Origin: Planctomycetaceae bacterium
GTDB taxonomy: Bacteria > Planctomycetota > Planctomycetia > Pirellulales > UBA1268
NCBI GenBank assembly: GCA_021300535.1
Contig: JAJTED010000073.1
Location: forward strand, 1 to 32,406
Reading direction: 5' to 3'
Length of the DNA: 32,406 bases
Shown here: positions 8,157-17,594 of the stretch, piece by piece
How the letters are laid out: the number at the start of each line of letters is the position of its first letter
Position numbering within the stretch: position 1 is the first letter of the stretch
The notes under the pieces: model-generated
Told to the model about the DNA's origin: nothing
Seen by the model: only the letters and a program-made list of their open reading frames with translations
Databases searched by the model: none
Translations under genes and position numbers: made by a program

Positions 8157-8180
8157 CTTCACGCCTGCGGGGCCAGTCGG

Positions 8181-8500
8181 GCGGCATGGACGGCGGGGAG
8201 GTATTCGTGGCCGGAGTCCCCGGGTTTCCACCCGGGGCTTCTTGGCGCGGTATCCACAACAAGCCCCCGGCGGGAGCCGGGGGACTCCGGGTGGCATGCC
8301 TTCCCGGGTGCCATGCGATGCGGGTTTGCACCGGGAAATTGCCCGCCGGCATGCGGCATGGATGGCGGGGTGGTATTCGTGGCCGGAGTCCCCGGGTTTC
8401 CACCCGGGGCTTCTTGGCGCGGTATCCACAACAAGCCCCCGGCGGGAGCCGGGGGACTCCGGGTTGCATGCCTTCCCGCGTGCCATGCCAAGCAGGTGAG
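8181..8500 (-). repeat. Hairpin-element cluster B: one full unit flanked by two partial units
   Basis: This cluster sits between the convergent cytochrome and yebC genes. The complete unit spans 8264-8409 (146 bp): h2 (8264-8271/8276-8283, loop GGGA), spacer, then h1 (8390-8397/8402-8409, loop TTCC). To the left is the tail of another unit with only its h1 (8218-8237). To the right is the head of a third with only its h2 (8436-8455), broken off after about 35 bp of spacer. The cluster is a 172-bp near-identical tandem, with 26-bp junctions at 8238-8263 and 8410-8435 that are the same base for base, so the duplication looks recent. Hairpins followed by CTT-rich tracts on both strands suit a two-way terminator for the converging genes. 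Confidence 0.85.
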
Positions 8501-8520
8501 GGGGCGTCAGCCGCCCGAAC

Positions 8521-9270
8521 TCACCCGAGCTGGGCCATCGCCTCGTCAGGAATGCTGAAGTTCGCCGCCACGCTCTGGACGTCGTCGTGGTCGTCGAGCC
8601 GCTCCATCAGGTCGAGCACCTTGCGGGCGGTGTCCACGTCGTCCACCGCGACGGTGTTCGTCGGGATCCGCACGATCTCGTTGGCGTCGACCTCCAGGCC
8701 GGCCTGTCGCACGGCGTCGACCACCGCCGCCATCGCGGCCGGCTCGCAGGTCACCTCCCAGCGGTCACCGGCCAGTTTCACGTCGTCGGCACCGGCCTCG
8801 AGTGCGATCTCCATCAGCCGGTCCTCGCTGCACGAGGCCTGGGACACTCGGACCACGCCCTTGCGCTCGAAGAGGTAGGCCACGCACCCCGTGCCGCCGA
8901 GTTTCCCGCCACACATCTCGAAGATCTTGCGGATCTCCGGAGCGGTGCGGTTCTTGTTGTCGGTGAGGATCTCGCACAGCACCGCCACGCCGCCGGCGCC
9001 ATAGCCCTCGTACAGCGACTCCTCGAGATCGCCCCCCTTGAGCTCGCCGGTGCCGGTCTTGATCGCCCGCTGGATGTTGTCCTTGGGCATGCTCACGGCC
9101 TTGGCGGCGTCGATCGCATACCGCAGCCGCAGGTTGGCGTCCGGATCCGGCCCGCCGTGCTTCGCGGCCACGATGATCGCCTTGGCGAGCTTGCTCCACA
9201 GCTTGCCCCGCTTGGCGTCGATCAGCGATTTCTTGCGGGCGATGTTCGCCCAGTGGGAATGGCCGGCCAT
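8521..9270 (-). CDS. YebC/PmpR-family regulatory or ribosome-associated protein
   Basis: This 249-aa protein is a full-length YebC/PmpR member (usual length 240-250). It opens with the signature MAGHSHWANIARKK, followed by the KG(K)LWSKLAKAI region. Three alpha/beta domains are recognisable from the EGYGAGGVA and DNKNRTAPEIR motifs at about residues 90-115. The family has been described both as DNA-binding regulators and, more recently, as factors that relieve ribosome stalling on proline runs; the sequence cannot decide between these. It is the last gene of the nusA-infB-rbfA block and starts three bases after the stop of the endonuclease III-like gene, so it is surely cotranscribed. That placement among translation genes favours a ribosomal role. 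Confidence 0.93.
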   Translation of the reverse strand: MAGHSHWANIARKKSLIDAKRGKLWSKLAKAIIVAAKHGGPDPDANLRLRYAIDAAKAVSMPKDNIQRAIKTGTGELKGGDLEESLYEGYGAGGVAVLCEILTDNKNRTAPEIRKIFEMCGGKLGGTGCVAYLFERKGVVRVSQASCSEDRLMEIALEAGADDVKLAGDRWEVTCEPAAMAAVVDAVRQAGLEVDANEIVRIPTNTVAVDDVDTARKVLDLMERLDDHDDVQSVAANFSIPDEAMAQLG

Positions 9271-9273
9271 GGA

Positions 9274-10530
9274 TCACCTCGGCTTGCGTTTGGCGAGCTG
9301 CGCGGAGGGCTTCGCGGCCGGCTTGGCCGGCGGCTTCTTGGGCTCCTCCGGCTTCTTGACGACCGGCGCAGGGGGCTTCGCCGGCGGTTTCTCCGGGGCC
9401 GACGGCGTGGTCTGCGGCTTGATGGTGAGCGGCTTGCCGACGTTCGGCTTCACGACGAAGGGCTTGGGGCCGGGCTTGCCGGTGGCCGACTTGTCACCGG
9501 CTCGTTTGGGGCCGGACCCCGGCGGGGGCAGTGGTGTCTTGCCCGCCGGACGGGATGCCGCCTGCGGACCCGCGGGCCGATGCTCCTCGGCCGCGGCGCG
9601 GGCGGCCTCGGCGGCCCGCGTTGCCTCGCGACCCGGCGCCGGCGGGGGCGGATTCGGGGCAGGCAGAGGCTCACCGCGTTTGGGGAAGCGGTCCTTGCCC
9701 GCCGCGGGGTTCACCGCCTGAACGACTTTCTTCACCGTCGCGCCGTGCAGATTCGCCAGGCAGTCGACGCCGAACTGATGCAACAGCGACGAGAACTCCA
9801 CGCCCGACTTCTTCGGAATCAGCCGCTCCAGCCCGGGCACCTTGCCCGAATCGTACTCCTGCTTCGTGACGAGGCCCGTCAGGTAGAGGCCGGCGAGGGC
9901 GCCATGGTCGAGCGGGATCATGTGGCCGCCGAGGGCCGTCGAGGCGACGTACTGCACCACGAAGGGCGGCACACCATGAAGGTTCTCGAGCGTCTTGAGG
10001 CCGTGGGCGAGCGAGTGCTTCTTGGCGTGCTCCAGCGAGAAGCTGTAGGTCGACTCGAAGACGCTTTGCAGCGCCCGCCGCAGCGAGAGCGCGGCCCGGG
10101 CGGGATCGGGAAGGTCGTGGAGCACCTCCGCTAGTTCGGCGACGGTGGTCACCCGTACCTCGTTGAGATCGAACGACTGCGCGAGCATCCGGGCCAGGGC
10201 CTTCTCGGCCGCCTCCGGCCGGGCGTTCTCCAGGCAGCAGGCATAGAGCACCTGCTCCAGCAGCGGCCGCGACACATTGGCGGGCACCGGCTTGTACGAT
10301 GCCTTGAGGGCCTTGAAGAGCCGCGGGAGCAGCTGCGCCCGGGGGGCCGGCTTCTCGACCGGTGGCTTCACCTCGGCCACGGGCTGAGGCGCGGTGGCCG
10401 GCTTCGGCTTCGGCGGCGTCGCCTTCGCCGGCTTGGCGGATTTGGCGGCCGGCTTGGCGGGCTTGGCGGCCGACTTCGCCGGCTTGGCCGCCGGCTTGGC
10501 GGCTCGATCGTTGCGCTTCGATGCGGTCAT
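9274..10530 (-). CDS. Endonuclease III-like HhH protein with Lys/Ala/Pro-rich tails
   Basis: The 418-aa product has three parts. Residues 1-60 are a histone H1-like tail of repeated KPAAK/KPAKS units. Residues about 75-275 resemble the helix-hairpin-helix DNA glycosylase fold of endonuclease III: the stretch LENLHGVPPFVVQYV...IPLDHG aligns with its LPGVGRKTANVV...VDTH. The catalytic Asp is kept (in PLDHG), but the catalytic Lys of the hairpin is replaced, and no iron-sulfur cysteine cluster is present. Residues 280-418 are again Pro/Lys/Ala-rich. It is probably a DNA- or RNA-binding relative rather than an active glycosylase. I chose the ATG at 10530, with AGGAG five to nine bases upstream; the longer open frame runs into rbfA. 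It sits 10 bp after rbfA and 3 bp before yebC. Confidence 0.8.
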   Translation of the reverse strand: MTASKRNDRAAKPAAKPAKSAAKPAKPAAKSAKPAKATPPKPKPATAPQPVAEVKPPVEKPAPRAQLLPRLFKALKASYKPVPANVSRPLLEQVLYACCLENARPEAAEKALARMLAQSFDLNEVRVTTVAELAEVLHDLPDPARAALSLRRALQSVFESTYSFSLEHAKKHSLAHGLKTLENLHGVPPFVVQYVASTALGGHMIPLDHGALAGLYLTGLVTKQEYDSGKVPGLERLIPKKSGVEFSSLLHQFGVDCLANLHGATVKKVVQAVNPAAGKDRFPKRGEPLPAPNPPPPAPGREATRAAEAARAAAEEHRPAGPQAASRPAGKTPLPPPGSGPKRAGDKSATGKPGPKPFVVKPNVGKPLTIKPQTTPSAPEKPPAKPPAPVVKKPEEPKKPPAKPAAKPSAQLAKRKPR

Positions 10531-10540
10531 GGGGCTCCTG

Positions 10541-10921
10541 TCACTCCTCGGGGACGGTCTCGGCCGGTTCCTCGACGTCGGGAGGTAGCACGGTGTCGAG
10601 GACGCGGGCAATTTCGATCGAATGCTTGACGCCCTGATCGAGTTCGAATCGCAGGCGGGGCGTGTAACGCGTCTCGATCCGTTCCGCGATCTGCGCCTGC
10701 AGGAATCCCGCCGAGCGGGCCAGGCCCCGCAACGCCAGCTGCTGCTGGGCCGGGCTGCCCATCACCGAGACGTGCACCGTCGCGTTCCGCATGTCGGGCG
10801 CCATCTCCACGCGGGTCACGGTCACGTCCTTCACCCGCGGATCGCGGACCTGCGTGAGAATGGCCATGCTGACCACCTCCCGGACCGCCGCAGCTGCCTT
10901 GAGAAGACGGCGTGAGCTCAC
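10541..10921 (-). CDS. rbfA: Ribosome-binding factor A
   Basis: RbfA helps mature the 30S subunit by binding near the 5' end of 16S rRNA. The 126-aa product matches the family in length and in motifs: [21 protein letters not shown] at the N-terminus (split: helix 1 then the MAIL segment), DPRVKDVTVTRVE, and the KH-like central part ending in RYTPRLRFELDQGVKHS. The best start is the GTG at 10921, giving V-SSRR, the usual RbfA beginning. It overlaps the infB stop as GTGA, so translation is likely coupled. A longer frame to 10957 lies inside infB and has no family similarity. The gene lies between infB and the endonuclease III-like gene, as in many bacterial nusA operons. Confidence 0.93.
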   Translation of the reverse strand: MSSRRLLKAAAAVREVVSMAILTQVRDPRVKDVTVTRVEMAPDMRNATVHVSVMGSPAQQQLALRGLARSAGFLQAQIAERIETRYTPRLRFELDQGVKHSIEIARVLDTVLPPDVEEPAETVPEE

Positions 10922-13563
10922 GAGAGCGTGCGTGCGACTTCCTCGATCCGGTAGCACTCGAGGATGTCGCCCTCCTTGACGTCATTGAAGCCGGCCAGCT
11001 TGATGCCGCACTCGAGGCCGTCACGGACCTCGCGGGCGTCGTCCTTCTCGCGTTTGAGCGACTCGATCCCATACTCTCCGATCACCCGGCTGTCGCGGAT
11101 CACTCGCAGACGGCCGTTGCGGGCGATGATGCCGGCGATCACCCGGCAGCCGGCGATCACGCCGAGCCGGCTGATGCTGAAGGTCCGCTGGACGATCGCC
11201 CTGCCGAGCTCCGTCTCCTTCTTTTCGGGCGCCAGCATGCCTTCGAGCGCCTTCTTCAGGTCGTCGGTGACCTGGTAGATGATGTCGTAGCGCCGGACCT
11301 GCACGCCCTTGTCCTCGGCGAGCGACCGAGCCCGCTCGTCGGGCACGACGTTGAAGCCGATGATCACGGCGTCGGAGGCGTCGGCCAGCTGCACGTCGGC
11401 CTCGGTGATGCCGCCGACCGTGGACTGCAGCACGCGGATCTTGACCTCCGGGTGCTCGAGTTTCTGCAGTTCCTTGAGGATCGCCTCGATCGAGCCGCGC
11501 TGATCGGCGCGGAGGATGAGGTTGAGGGTCGGGGCCTTTTGGCTCCCCAGGCGGTCGGCGAGGTTCTCCAGTGTGACGTGCACCGGGGCGCTGGCGAGGT
11601 GGCTCTGCCGCCGGATGCCGCTCCGCTTCAGGGCGACCTCGCGGGCCATGGCGATCGATTCGACCGCCTGGAACCGCTCGCCCGCGCCCGGGGCGATGTC
11701 GAGACCGGTGACGAACACCGGCACCGCCGGGATCGCCACGGTCATCTTTCGCCGGGTGAGGGTGTCGAACATCGACTTCACGTGGCCACTCGCCTCACCG
11801 CAGACGACCGCGTCGCCCACCTTGAGTGTGCCCTTCTGGACGAGCAGGCAGGCGACGACGCCGCGGCCCTCGTGAATCGAAGCGTCGAGACAGACGCCCG
11901 CCGCATCGCGGTCGGGATTCGCCCGCAGGTCGTGGAGCTCGGCAATCGTGAGCAGCGTGTCGAGCAGATTGTCGACCCCTTCGCCCGTCACGGCGCTGGT
12001 CTTCACCACCTCCGTCTCGCCGCCCCATTCGGTGGGCAGCAGTTCGTTGGCAGCCAGTTGCTGGTAGACCCGCTGGATATCGGCGCCCGGCAGGTCGATC
12101 TTGTTGATCGCCACCACGATCGGCACGCCCGCGGCCCGGGCGTGGCTGATCGCCTCCTCCGTCTGCGGCATGATGCCGTCGTCGGCGGCCACGACGATCA
12201 CGGCGCAGTCGGTGACGTTGGCTCCGCGGGCCCGCATCTGAGTGAAGGCCTCGTGGCCCGGAGTATCGACGAACGTCACCGCCTTCGCGTCCGCGCCGGC
12301 GTCAGCCTTTCGCTTCACGGAATAGGCGCGAATGTGCTGGGTGATGCCGCCGCTTTCCCGGGAGGCGACGTCGATGCCCAGGATCTTGTCGAGGAGCGAC
12401 GTCTTGCCGTGGTCGACGTGACCGAGAAAGGTCACGACGGGCGGCCGTGGCATGCGGAGCGTGGGATCTTCGTCCACCGCGTCGAAGCCGGCCAGCAATT
12501 CCTTCTCGAGATCCTCGGCGGTCTTGATGTCGAGCTGCACGCCGAACTCCGCGGCGAGCAGCTCGACCGTATCGCGGTCGAGCATCGACGCCATGCTTGG
12601 GATCGAATCCATCCCAAAGGTGAGCAGCTTCTTGAGCACATCGCTGGCGGACAGGCCGATCGCCTCCGAGAAGGCGCGGACGTTGCAGGGCACCTGGATC
12701 GAGGCGTTGGTCTTCCGCGGCGCGGCCGTGGAGACAGACGATCCCTTCCGCAGCCGTGACGACCGGCGGCGGCGCAGCCCGTCGTCGTCGTCCATGCCAC
12801 CCCGACCGTCGCTGATCTTCTTGCGATTGAGCTGCCGCTGCTCGCGGCCGCCGAGCAGGTCGTCGGACTGGCCGGCACCCGTCTTGCCCGGCTGCCGCCG
12901 CGGCCGCACGCCCGGCTCCAGCGGCGGCGGCATCGGGGCCATGCCCGGACCCGCGCCTCGCAGCAGGCCGCCGAGCCGCGGCCGCTGACCTTCGGCCTGC
13001 CGCTGCTGCTCGTGCTTGCGCATGTGGTCGGCCAAGGGCTTCGCGCCTCCTGCCTTGGCACTGCGGATGGCGTCGAGCGGCAGCTTCACGTCGGGCTTTT
13101 GGGCGGCCGGCTCTTGCGCGCCCGCTCGGGGAGTGATCGGCGCCCGACCTGCGGCCGGCACCGGTGCCAGTTTGAAGGCCGGCCGAGGCACCGGCTTGGG
13201 GCCGTCGCCCCCGGGCCTGACCGTGGGACGGGGCTTGGGCTCGGCTGGCTTCGGCGGGGCGGCGATCTCGGGCGGCTTGCCCTTGGCAACCCCTGCCGGG
13301 GCGATGTAGTCCTCGCGCTTCAGCGGAGAGCCCGGGGCCGGCCGCACGGGGCCGGCGGCAGCGGCGGCCGGCTTCGCCGCGGGACCCTTGTCAGCAGGCT
13401 TCGAGCGGCCCGCGATGAACTCCTTGAGTTTCGCGACCTCCTCGTCGGTCATGCTCGCGAGCGCGGAGCCCTTGTCCTGGATGCCGGCGCGGGTGCACAG
13501 GTCGACCAGCTCCTTGCTGTCGATCTTGAGTTCCTTCGCCAGCGTGTAGATCCGAACAGCCAC
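10918..13563 (-). CDS. infB: Translation initiation factor IF-2
   Basis: IF-2 is the GTPase that places fMet-tRNA on the 30S initiation complex. The 881-aa protein has an IF2_N module (residues 1-52, [14 protein letters not shown]...), a long low-complexity Pro/Ala/Arg-rich linker (about 55-300), and a second IF2_N-like domain at about 285-370. The G domain starts near residue 380 with GHVDHGKT, then DTPGHE, NKID and the SAVTG motif. Domains II to IV run to the end, including the fMet-tRNA-binding C2. The start is a GTG at 13563 preceded by an AGAGGG ribosome binding site. It follows nusA by 99 bp and overlaps rbfA by 4 bp. The linker is longer than that of many bacteria, which is common in high-GC species. 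Confidence 0.96.
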   Translation of the reverse strand: MAVRIYTLAKELKIDSKELVDLCTRAGIQDKGSALASMTDEEVAKLKEFIAGRSKPADKGPAAKPAAAAAGPVRPAPGSPLKREDYIAPAGVAKGKPPEIAAPPKPAEPKPRPTVRPGGDGPKPVPRPAFKLAPVPAAGRAPITPRAGAQEPAAQKPDVKLPLDAIRSAKAGGAKPLADHMRKHEQQRQAEGQRPRLGGLLRGAGPGMAPMPPPLEPGVRPRRQPGKTGAGQSDDLLGGREQRQLNRKKISDGRGGMDDDDGLRRRRSSRLRKGSSVSTAAPRKTNASIQVPCNVRAFSEAIGLSASDVLKKLLTFGMDSIPSMASMLDRDTVELLAAEFGVQLDIKTAEDLEKELLAGFDAVDEDPTLRMPRPPVVTFLGHVDHGKTSLLDKILGIDVASRESGGITQHIRAYSVKRKADAGADAKAVTFVDTPGHEAFTQMRARGANVTDCAVIVVAADDGIMPQTEEAISHARAAGVPIVVAINKIDLPGADIQRVYQQLAANELLPTEWGGETEVVKTSAVTGEGVDNLLDTLLTIAELHDLRANPDRDAAGVCLDASIHEGRGVVACLLVQKGTLKVGDAVVCGEASGHVKSMFDTLTRRKMTVAIPAVPVFVTGLDIAPGAGERFQAVESIAMAREVALKRSGIRRQSHLASAPVHVTLENLADRLGSQKAPTLNLILRADQRGSIEAILKELQKLEHPEVKIRVLQSTVGGITEADVQLADASDAVIIGFNVVPDERARSLAEDKGVQVRRYDIIYQVTDDLKKALEGMLAPEKKETELGRAIVQRTFSISRLGVIAGCRVIAGIIARNGRLRVIRDSRVIGEYGIESLKREKDDAREVRDGLECGIKLAGFNDVKEGDILECYRIEEVARTLS

Positions 13564-13662
13564 TCAGCCCTCTTTCCGCCGGCTTGCGCCGGCCTGTCGT
13601 CCGTCGAACGTCCAACCAACCCGAAACGCTTGATCCTATCCCGTCCATCGCGATGGCGGCCA

Positions 13663-14955
13663 TCACGATTCGCCAGCCGGTGCCGCGTCGGCGCCGTCGG
13701 CGGCCACCTGCTCGGCAGCCAGAGCCTCCGCGGCATCGGCGTCGGCCGTGGCCTTCGCGACTCGCTCCTGCTCCCGCTGCTTCCGCCGCTCGTCGGCCGC
13801 CGCCACCTCCGCCAGTGCCGCCCGCCGTTCCGCCTCCGCCACGATCGCGTCCACCGCCTCTGCAGACAGGTCGCCGATCTCCATCAGGTCGGAAGGCTCG
13901 ATCACCGACAGGTCGTCATACGAGAGGAATCCCTCGCCCACGAGCCGCTCGGCAACCGCCTCGTCGAGGCCTTCGATCGACGCATATCCGGCGATCGCCC
14001 GCTCGATCTGCTGGTCGAGTTCCTCGCGGGTCATGATCTCGATGTCCCAGCCGCAGAGCTTGCTGGCCAGACGGACATTCTGCCCACGGCGACCGATCGC
14101 CAGCGAGAGCTGGTCCTCGCGGACGAGCACGATGCCGCGGCCCAGCATCTGGCAGAGAATGACCTCGTCTACCTCGGCCGGCTGCAGCGCGTTGGGCACC
14201 AGCACCTGGAGGTCGTCGCTCCAGCGCACGATGTCGATCCGCTCGCCACCGAGCTCCTCAACGATGTTCTTGATGCGATTGCCGCGGACGCCGACACAGG
14301 CCCCGACACAATCGATGCGGTTGTCGGAGCTGATCACGGCTACTTTGCTGCGGTAGCCGGGCTCGCGGGCGATGGCCCGGATTTCGATGACGCCGTCGGC
14401 AATCTCCGGGATCTCCTGCTCGAACAGCCGCTGCACCAGCTGGGGCCGGATGCGGGAGAGGATGATCTTCACCCTGCTGCCGACCTTGCGGACCTCGAAA
14501 ATCGTGGCTCGGATCCGCTCGCTGGGATGATAGGCCTCGCCCGGGATCTGCTCGCTGCGCGGCAGGATTGCCTCGGTGGCGCCGAGCTGCACGGTGGCGG
14601 CGGCGCCCTCGAACCGGGTCACCACGCCCGACACCATCTGCCCGATCTGCTCCTCGAACTCGTCGTGGATCGCGTCGCGCTCGGCCTCGCGGATCTTCTG
14701 GATGATGACCTGCTTGGCCGTCTGGGCGCCGATCCGCCCCGAGAGCTCGGCCGTATCGATCGTTTGGCCGTCGCGGCTGCCCGACAGCTGTCCGTTGTCG
14801 CGGTCTATGGCGATCGTGATCTCGGTGCCTTCGCCGTACTGACGCGTGAGCGCCGTGACGAGGGCGGCCTCGATCGCCTGAAACACGACTTCCTTGTCGA
14901 TGTTCTTGTCGCGATGAATCGCGTCGACGATCCGCAGGATTTCTTCTGGCTTCAT
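13663..14955 (-). CDS. nusA: Transcription termination/antitermination factor NusA
   Basis: NusA binds RNA polymerase and nascent RNA and modulates pausing, termination and antitermination. The 430-aa protein has the N-terminal polymerase-binding domain (residues 1-125), an S1 domain (about 130-195, [13 protein letters not shown]...), two KH domains (about 200-340, with [20 protein letters not shown] and [16 protein letters not shown]) and a helix-hairpin-helix region at about 355-400. A charged Ala/Glu-rich tail ends the protein; the paired acidic repeats of the E. coli protein are not evident. The ATG at 14955 starts [11 protein letters not shown], the normal N-terminus. An in-frame extension to 15099 crosses the upstream leader and is not convincing. 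It heads the block nusA-infB-rbfA-endonuclease III-like-yebC. Confidence 0.96.
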   Translation of the reverse strand: MKPEEILRIVDAIHRDKNIDKEVVFQAIEAALVTALTRQYGEGTEITIAIDRDNGQLSGSRDGQTIDTAELSGRIGAQTAKQVIIQKIREAERDAIHDEFEEQIGQMVSGVVTRFEGAAATVQLGATEAILPRSEQIPGEAYHPSERIRATIFEVRKVGSRVKIILSRIRPQLVQRLFEQEIPEIADGVIEIRAIAREPGYRSKVAVISSDNRIDCVGACVGVRGNRIKNIVEELGGERIDIVRWSDDLQVLVPNALQPAEVDEVILCQMLGRGIVLVREDQLSLAIGRRGQNVRLASKLCGWDIEIMTREELDQQIERAIAGYASIEGLDEAVAERLVGEGFLSYDDLSVIEPSDLMEIGDLSAEAVDAIVAEAERRAALAEVAAADERRKQREQERVAKATADADAAEALAAEQVAADGADAAPAGES

Positions 14956-15024
14956 GGTGTGCTCGGTGTCGCCGCGAAATGGCACTGCCGGCACAGCCGA
15001 CGCCATCTCACAACAGGGGCGCCG

Positions 15025-15047
15025 AAACACCCTTCCAGAAGGTGTTT
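15025..15047 (-). promoter_or_regulatory. Hairpin in the leader between the ketosynthase fragment and nusA
   Basis: An almost perfect inverted repeat (AAACACC...GGTGTTT with inner CTTC/GAAG, one bulged base and a three-base loop) lies 70 bases upstream of the nusA start, in the 169-bp gap after the broken ketosynthase. On the minus strand it is followed by TTTC only, so it is a weak terminator at best; an attenuator or RNA-processing site is equally possible. The structure is read from the sequence; the role is inferred. Confidence 0.4.
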
Positions 15048-15124
15048 GGAAGCATATCCGCGGACCAGCAGGCCTAAGTGGCCGGCGGCCGACTGTCAAG
15101 GAGCGACGGTCGCGAGCGGCCGTC

Positions 15125-15784
15125 TCAGCCGCAGGCGGGCCAGCCGCGGAGCATGAGTGCTCCCGCTTGCCCCTGGGGCGTCACGGCGGAAGAGAGGCAG
15201 GTGTCGCCGGCCGGGTCGCCGCGGCGGGCGGCCCGAATCCGGCAGTCGGGGTCGGCGGTCTCGTAGTTGAGCAGCGGGAACAGCTCGCCGTGGCGCATGG
15301 CCAGCAGGCTGGCGACGCACTCCATCAGGCCGCTGGCACCGCCGAGGTTGCCGAAGTTCGCCTTGGCGGCCACCGTCGGCACCCGTTCGGCCACGGCGCC
15401 GAGCACGTCGTGCAAGGCGGCGGCCTCCTCGCGGTCGCCGACGACGGTGCTAACGCCCACCGCGTGGACGTGCCCGACGTGGTCCGGGGGCAGAGCTGCC
15501 GTCCGCAGGGCGGCGCCGAGCGCATGGGCCAGCACGCGGCGCCGGTCGCCCACGCCGCTGCTGTTGGCGACACAGCGGGATGCATGGCCGATGATCTCGC
15601 CGTAGATCCGGGCACCGCGGGCCTCCGCGTGCCCCAGTTCCTCGAGGATCAGCACGGCCGCGCCCTCGCCCAGCACCATCCCGCGCCGCCCGCGGTCGAA
15701 CGGGCGGCTCCACCGGGACGGCTCCAGTCCGCCGGTCTCGTCGAGCGCCACTTGCTCGCTCTGCAGGGCATGGACCGTCTTCAT
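15125..15784 (-). CDS. Ketosynthase-like protein, C-terminal fragment of a split gene
   Basis: This 219-aa frame ([11 protein letters not shown]...) matches the C-terminal half of beta-ketoacyl-ACP synthases, with [23 protein letters not shown] and an ending near the family C-terminus. Its start overlaps the stop of the N-terminal fragment as ATGA, so a second polypeptide could be made by coupling. Compared with the intact fabF upstream, about 55-60 residues are missing at the join, including the active-site Cys. Both catalytic His positions are also changed: NAHGTST becomes HAVGVST, and LGHTLGASG becomes FGNLGGASG. The ancestral protein may therefore already have been a non-condensing, chain-length-factor-like partner. 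It is probably a decayed gene; a structural role for the fragment is not excluded. Confidence 0.65.
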   Translation of the reverse strand: MKTVHALQSEQVALDETGGLEPSRWSRPFDRGRRGMVLGEGAAVLILEELGHAEARGARIYGEIIGHASRCVANSSGVGDRRRVLAHALGAALRTAALPPDHVGHVHAVGVSTVVGDREEAAALHDVLGAVAERVPTVAAKANFGNLGGASGLMECVASLLAMRHGELFPLLNYETADPDCRIRAARRGDPAGDTCLSSAVTPQGQAGALMLRGWPACG

Positions 15785-16281
15785 GGGGTGCACGGCCACA
15801 GCGGATTGAGCAGCGGCATGCCACTGGTCGCCCAGCGATCGAAATCGAAGCGGCCGTCCGCGGCCCGGCAAGCGGCCACACTGGAGGTGAAATCCTCCGG
15901 CAGCGTGAGCATGTAGTCCGAGCCGAAAACGCAGCCGAACCGCTCCGGCGGGTGATGGGCGGTGGCGTCTCCGCAGTCGTGGAGGGCCCGCTGGGCGGCG
16001 GCTACCGCCATCTGGCTCTCCCGGCACATCACCTTGCAGCCCTTGCGGATCGCTTTTTTTCGCTCGCCGTCGAGCGGGCCGAACTCGGCGATGTCGCCGG
16101 TGAACCCGCGGGCCTCGGCGGCGTGGTGCAGGGGCAGGCCGCCCGTGCAGAACGACTCGATCGGCACTACTCCGCTGCGGCCTTCCAGCAGCCCCGTCCA
16201 GAAGTCATCGAGCGCCAGTCCGAGCGGCGAAACGACGCCCATGCCGGTGATCACGACCCGCCGCCCGGTACCGCCGCTCAT
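15781..16281 (-). CDS. Ketosynthase-like protein, N-terminal fragment of a split gene
   Basis: The 166-aa frame starts as a normal beta-ketoacyl-ACP synthase (RRVVITGMGVVSPLG, residues 7-21) and keeps the thiolase-fold N-terminal core up to SGMPLLNPLW. It then runs out of frame into PCTP and a TGA. The intact fabF continues here with the segment that carries the catalytic Cys. The break therefore combines an internal deletion of roughly 170 bp with a frame change, after which the C-terminal half resumes in another frame at 15784. The gene begins 52 bp after fabF on the same strand. No condensing activity is possible from this piece alone. A sequencing error cannot explain the missing segment. 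Confidence 0.65.
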   Translation of the reverse strand: MSGGTGRRVVITGMGVVSPLGLALDDFWTGLLEGRSGVVPIESFCTGGLPLHHAAEARGFTGDIAEFGPLDGERKKAIRKGCKVMCRESQMAVAAAQRALHDCGDATAHHPPERFGCVFGSDYMLTLPEDFTSSVAACRAADGRFDFDRWATSGMPLLNPLWPCTP

Positions 16282-16333
16282 GGTTCCTGCCTCGGGCTCA
16301 TGGAGTGCGGATGCGTCCGCGGAGAGGTCGGCC

Positions 16334-17575
16334 TCACGGCAGCCGGGCCAGCACCAGCGAGGCGTTGTGGCCGCCGAAGCCGAAGCTGTTGCTCATGGCG
16401 ACGTCGATCTTCGCCTGCCGGGCCACCAGGGGCGTGTAGTCCAGGTCGCAGTCCGGATCGGGCGTCTCGAGATTGATGGTCGGTGCGATCACGCCATGGT
16501 GCATCGAGAGGGCGCAGACCACGAGTTCGATGCCGCCGCTGGCGCCGAGCGTGTGGCCGAGCTGGCTCTTGGTGCTGGAGATCGCGAGCTGCCGGGCATG
16601 CGGGCCGAACACCCGCTTCACCGCCGCCGTCTCCGCCTTGTCGCCCAGCGGCGTGCTCGTGCCGTGGGCGTTGATGTACTGCACCGTCTCGGGGGCCAGG
16701 CCAGCGTCATCCAACGCCATCTGCATCGCCCGGCCGGCGCCACGGCCCTCCTCGTCGGGCTGCGTGATGTGGCCGGCGTCGCCGCTGGCGCCGTAGCCCT
16801 TCAGTTCGCCGTAGATCCGGGCGCCGCGCCGGCGGGCGTGCTCGAGTTCCTCGATGACGACCACGCCCGCCCCTTCGGCGAGCACGAACCCATCGCGGTC
16901 GACGTCGAACGGGCGGCTGGCCCGCTGGGGCGCGTCGCTGCGGAACGACAGGGCCCGCATGTTCTGGAAGCCCGCCAGTCCGATCGGCGTCAGGGCCGCC
17001 TCGCTGCCGCCGGTGACCATCACGTCGGCGTCACCGTATTGGATCGCCCGCAACGCCGAACCGATCGAGTTGGCCGCGCTGGCGCAGGCGGTGGCGACTG
17101 CGAAGTTCGGGCCCTTGATGCCGTAGATGCTCGAGACGTGGCCGCTGGCCGAGTTGACCATCAGTTTGGGGATCGTGAACGGCGAGACCTTGTCGATCCC
17201 CTTGTGGAGCAGCCGCTCTTCCTGCACCTCGAACTCCCACAGCCCGCCGATGCCGGACCCGATCACCACGCCGCAGCGGTAGGGATCCTCGGCCGAGAAG
17301 TCGAGGCCCGAGTCGGCGACGGCATCTTTCGCGCAGGCGATCGCGAACTGGGTGAACCGGTCGAGCCGCTTGAGCTCCTTCGGGTTGGCGATATCCTCCC
17401 GCTCCGGCTCCCACGGCACCTGGCCGCCGAACTGCACCCGGTAGCCGGCGACGTCGAACAACGTGATCGGACCGACGCCGCTGTCGCCGCGCACGATCCG
17501 ATCCCAAAAGCCTGGAATCGCCCTTCCCAGAGAGGTGACGACACCCAGTCCCGTCACCACGGCCCTTCGCTTCAT
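16334..17575 (-). CDS. fabF: Beta-ketoacyl-ACP synthase II
   Basis: FabF condenses malonyl-ACP with a growing acyl-ACP in fatty-acid elongation. The 413-aa product keeps the whole active site: Cys164 (TACAS), His304 (NAHGTST), Lys336 and His341 (STKSQLGHTLGASGG). The FGFGGHN motif near the C-terminus is also present. Length is that of the family (410-415 aa). I chose the ATG at 17575 (MKRRAVVTGLG), the normal start; an in-frame ATG at 17614 would overlap the end of acpP and add 13 unrelated residues. It lies 19 bp after acpP in the fab gene block and is followed by a broken paralogue. Confidence 0.95.
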   Translation of the reverse strand: MKRRAVVTGLGVVTSLGRAIPGFWDRIVRGDSGVGPITLFDVAGYRVQFGGQVPWEPEREDIANPKELKRLDRFTQFAIACAKDAVADSGLDFSAEDPYRCGVVIGSGIGGLWEFEVQEERLLHKGIDKVSPFTIPKLMVNSASGHVSSIYGIKGPNFAVATACASAANSIGSALRAIQYGDADVMVTGGSEAALTPIGLAGFQNMRALSFRSDAPQRASRPFDVDRDGFVLAEGAGVVVIEELEHARRRGARIYGELKGYGASGDAGHITQPDEEGRGAGRAMQMALDDAGLAPETVQYINAHGTSTPLGDKAETAAVKRVFGPHARQLAISSTKSQLGHTLGASGGIELVVCALSMHHGVIAPTINLETPDPDCDLDYTPLVARQAKIDVAMSNSFGFGGHNASLVLARLP

Positions 17576-17594
17576 GCGCTGGTCCACCGGCAGA

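Noticed and set aside
7343..8878. 511-codon plus-strand frame through the cytochrome gene, repeat cluster B and yebC
   Set aside because: Out of frame with the heme-motif gene and antisense to yebC; it merely runs through the GC-rich repeats.
10912..12759. 615-codon plus-strand frame opposite infB
   Set aside because: It is the mirror of a conserved IF-2 gene; its protein has no recognisable domain and no ribosome binding site.
15781..16281. Ketosynthase break as a plain one-base sequencing error
   Set aside because: Besides the frame change, about 55-60 residues are missing relative to the intact fabF, which a single miscalled base cannot explain.
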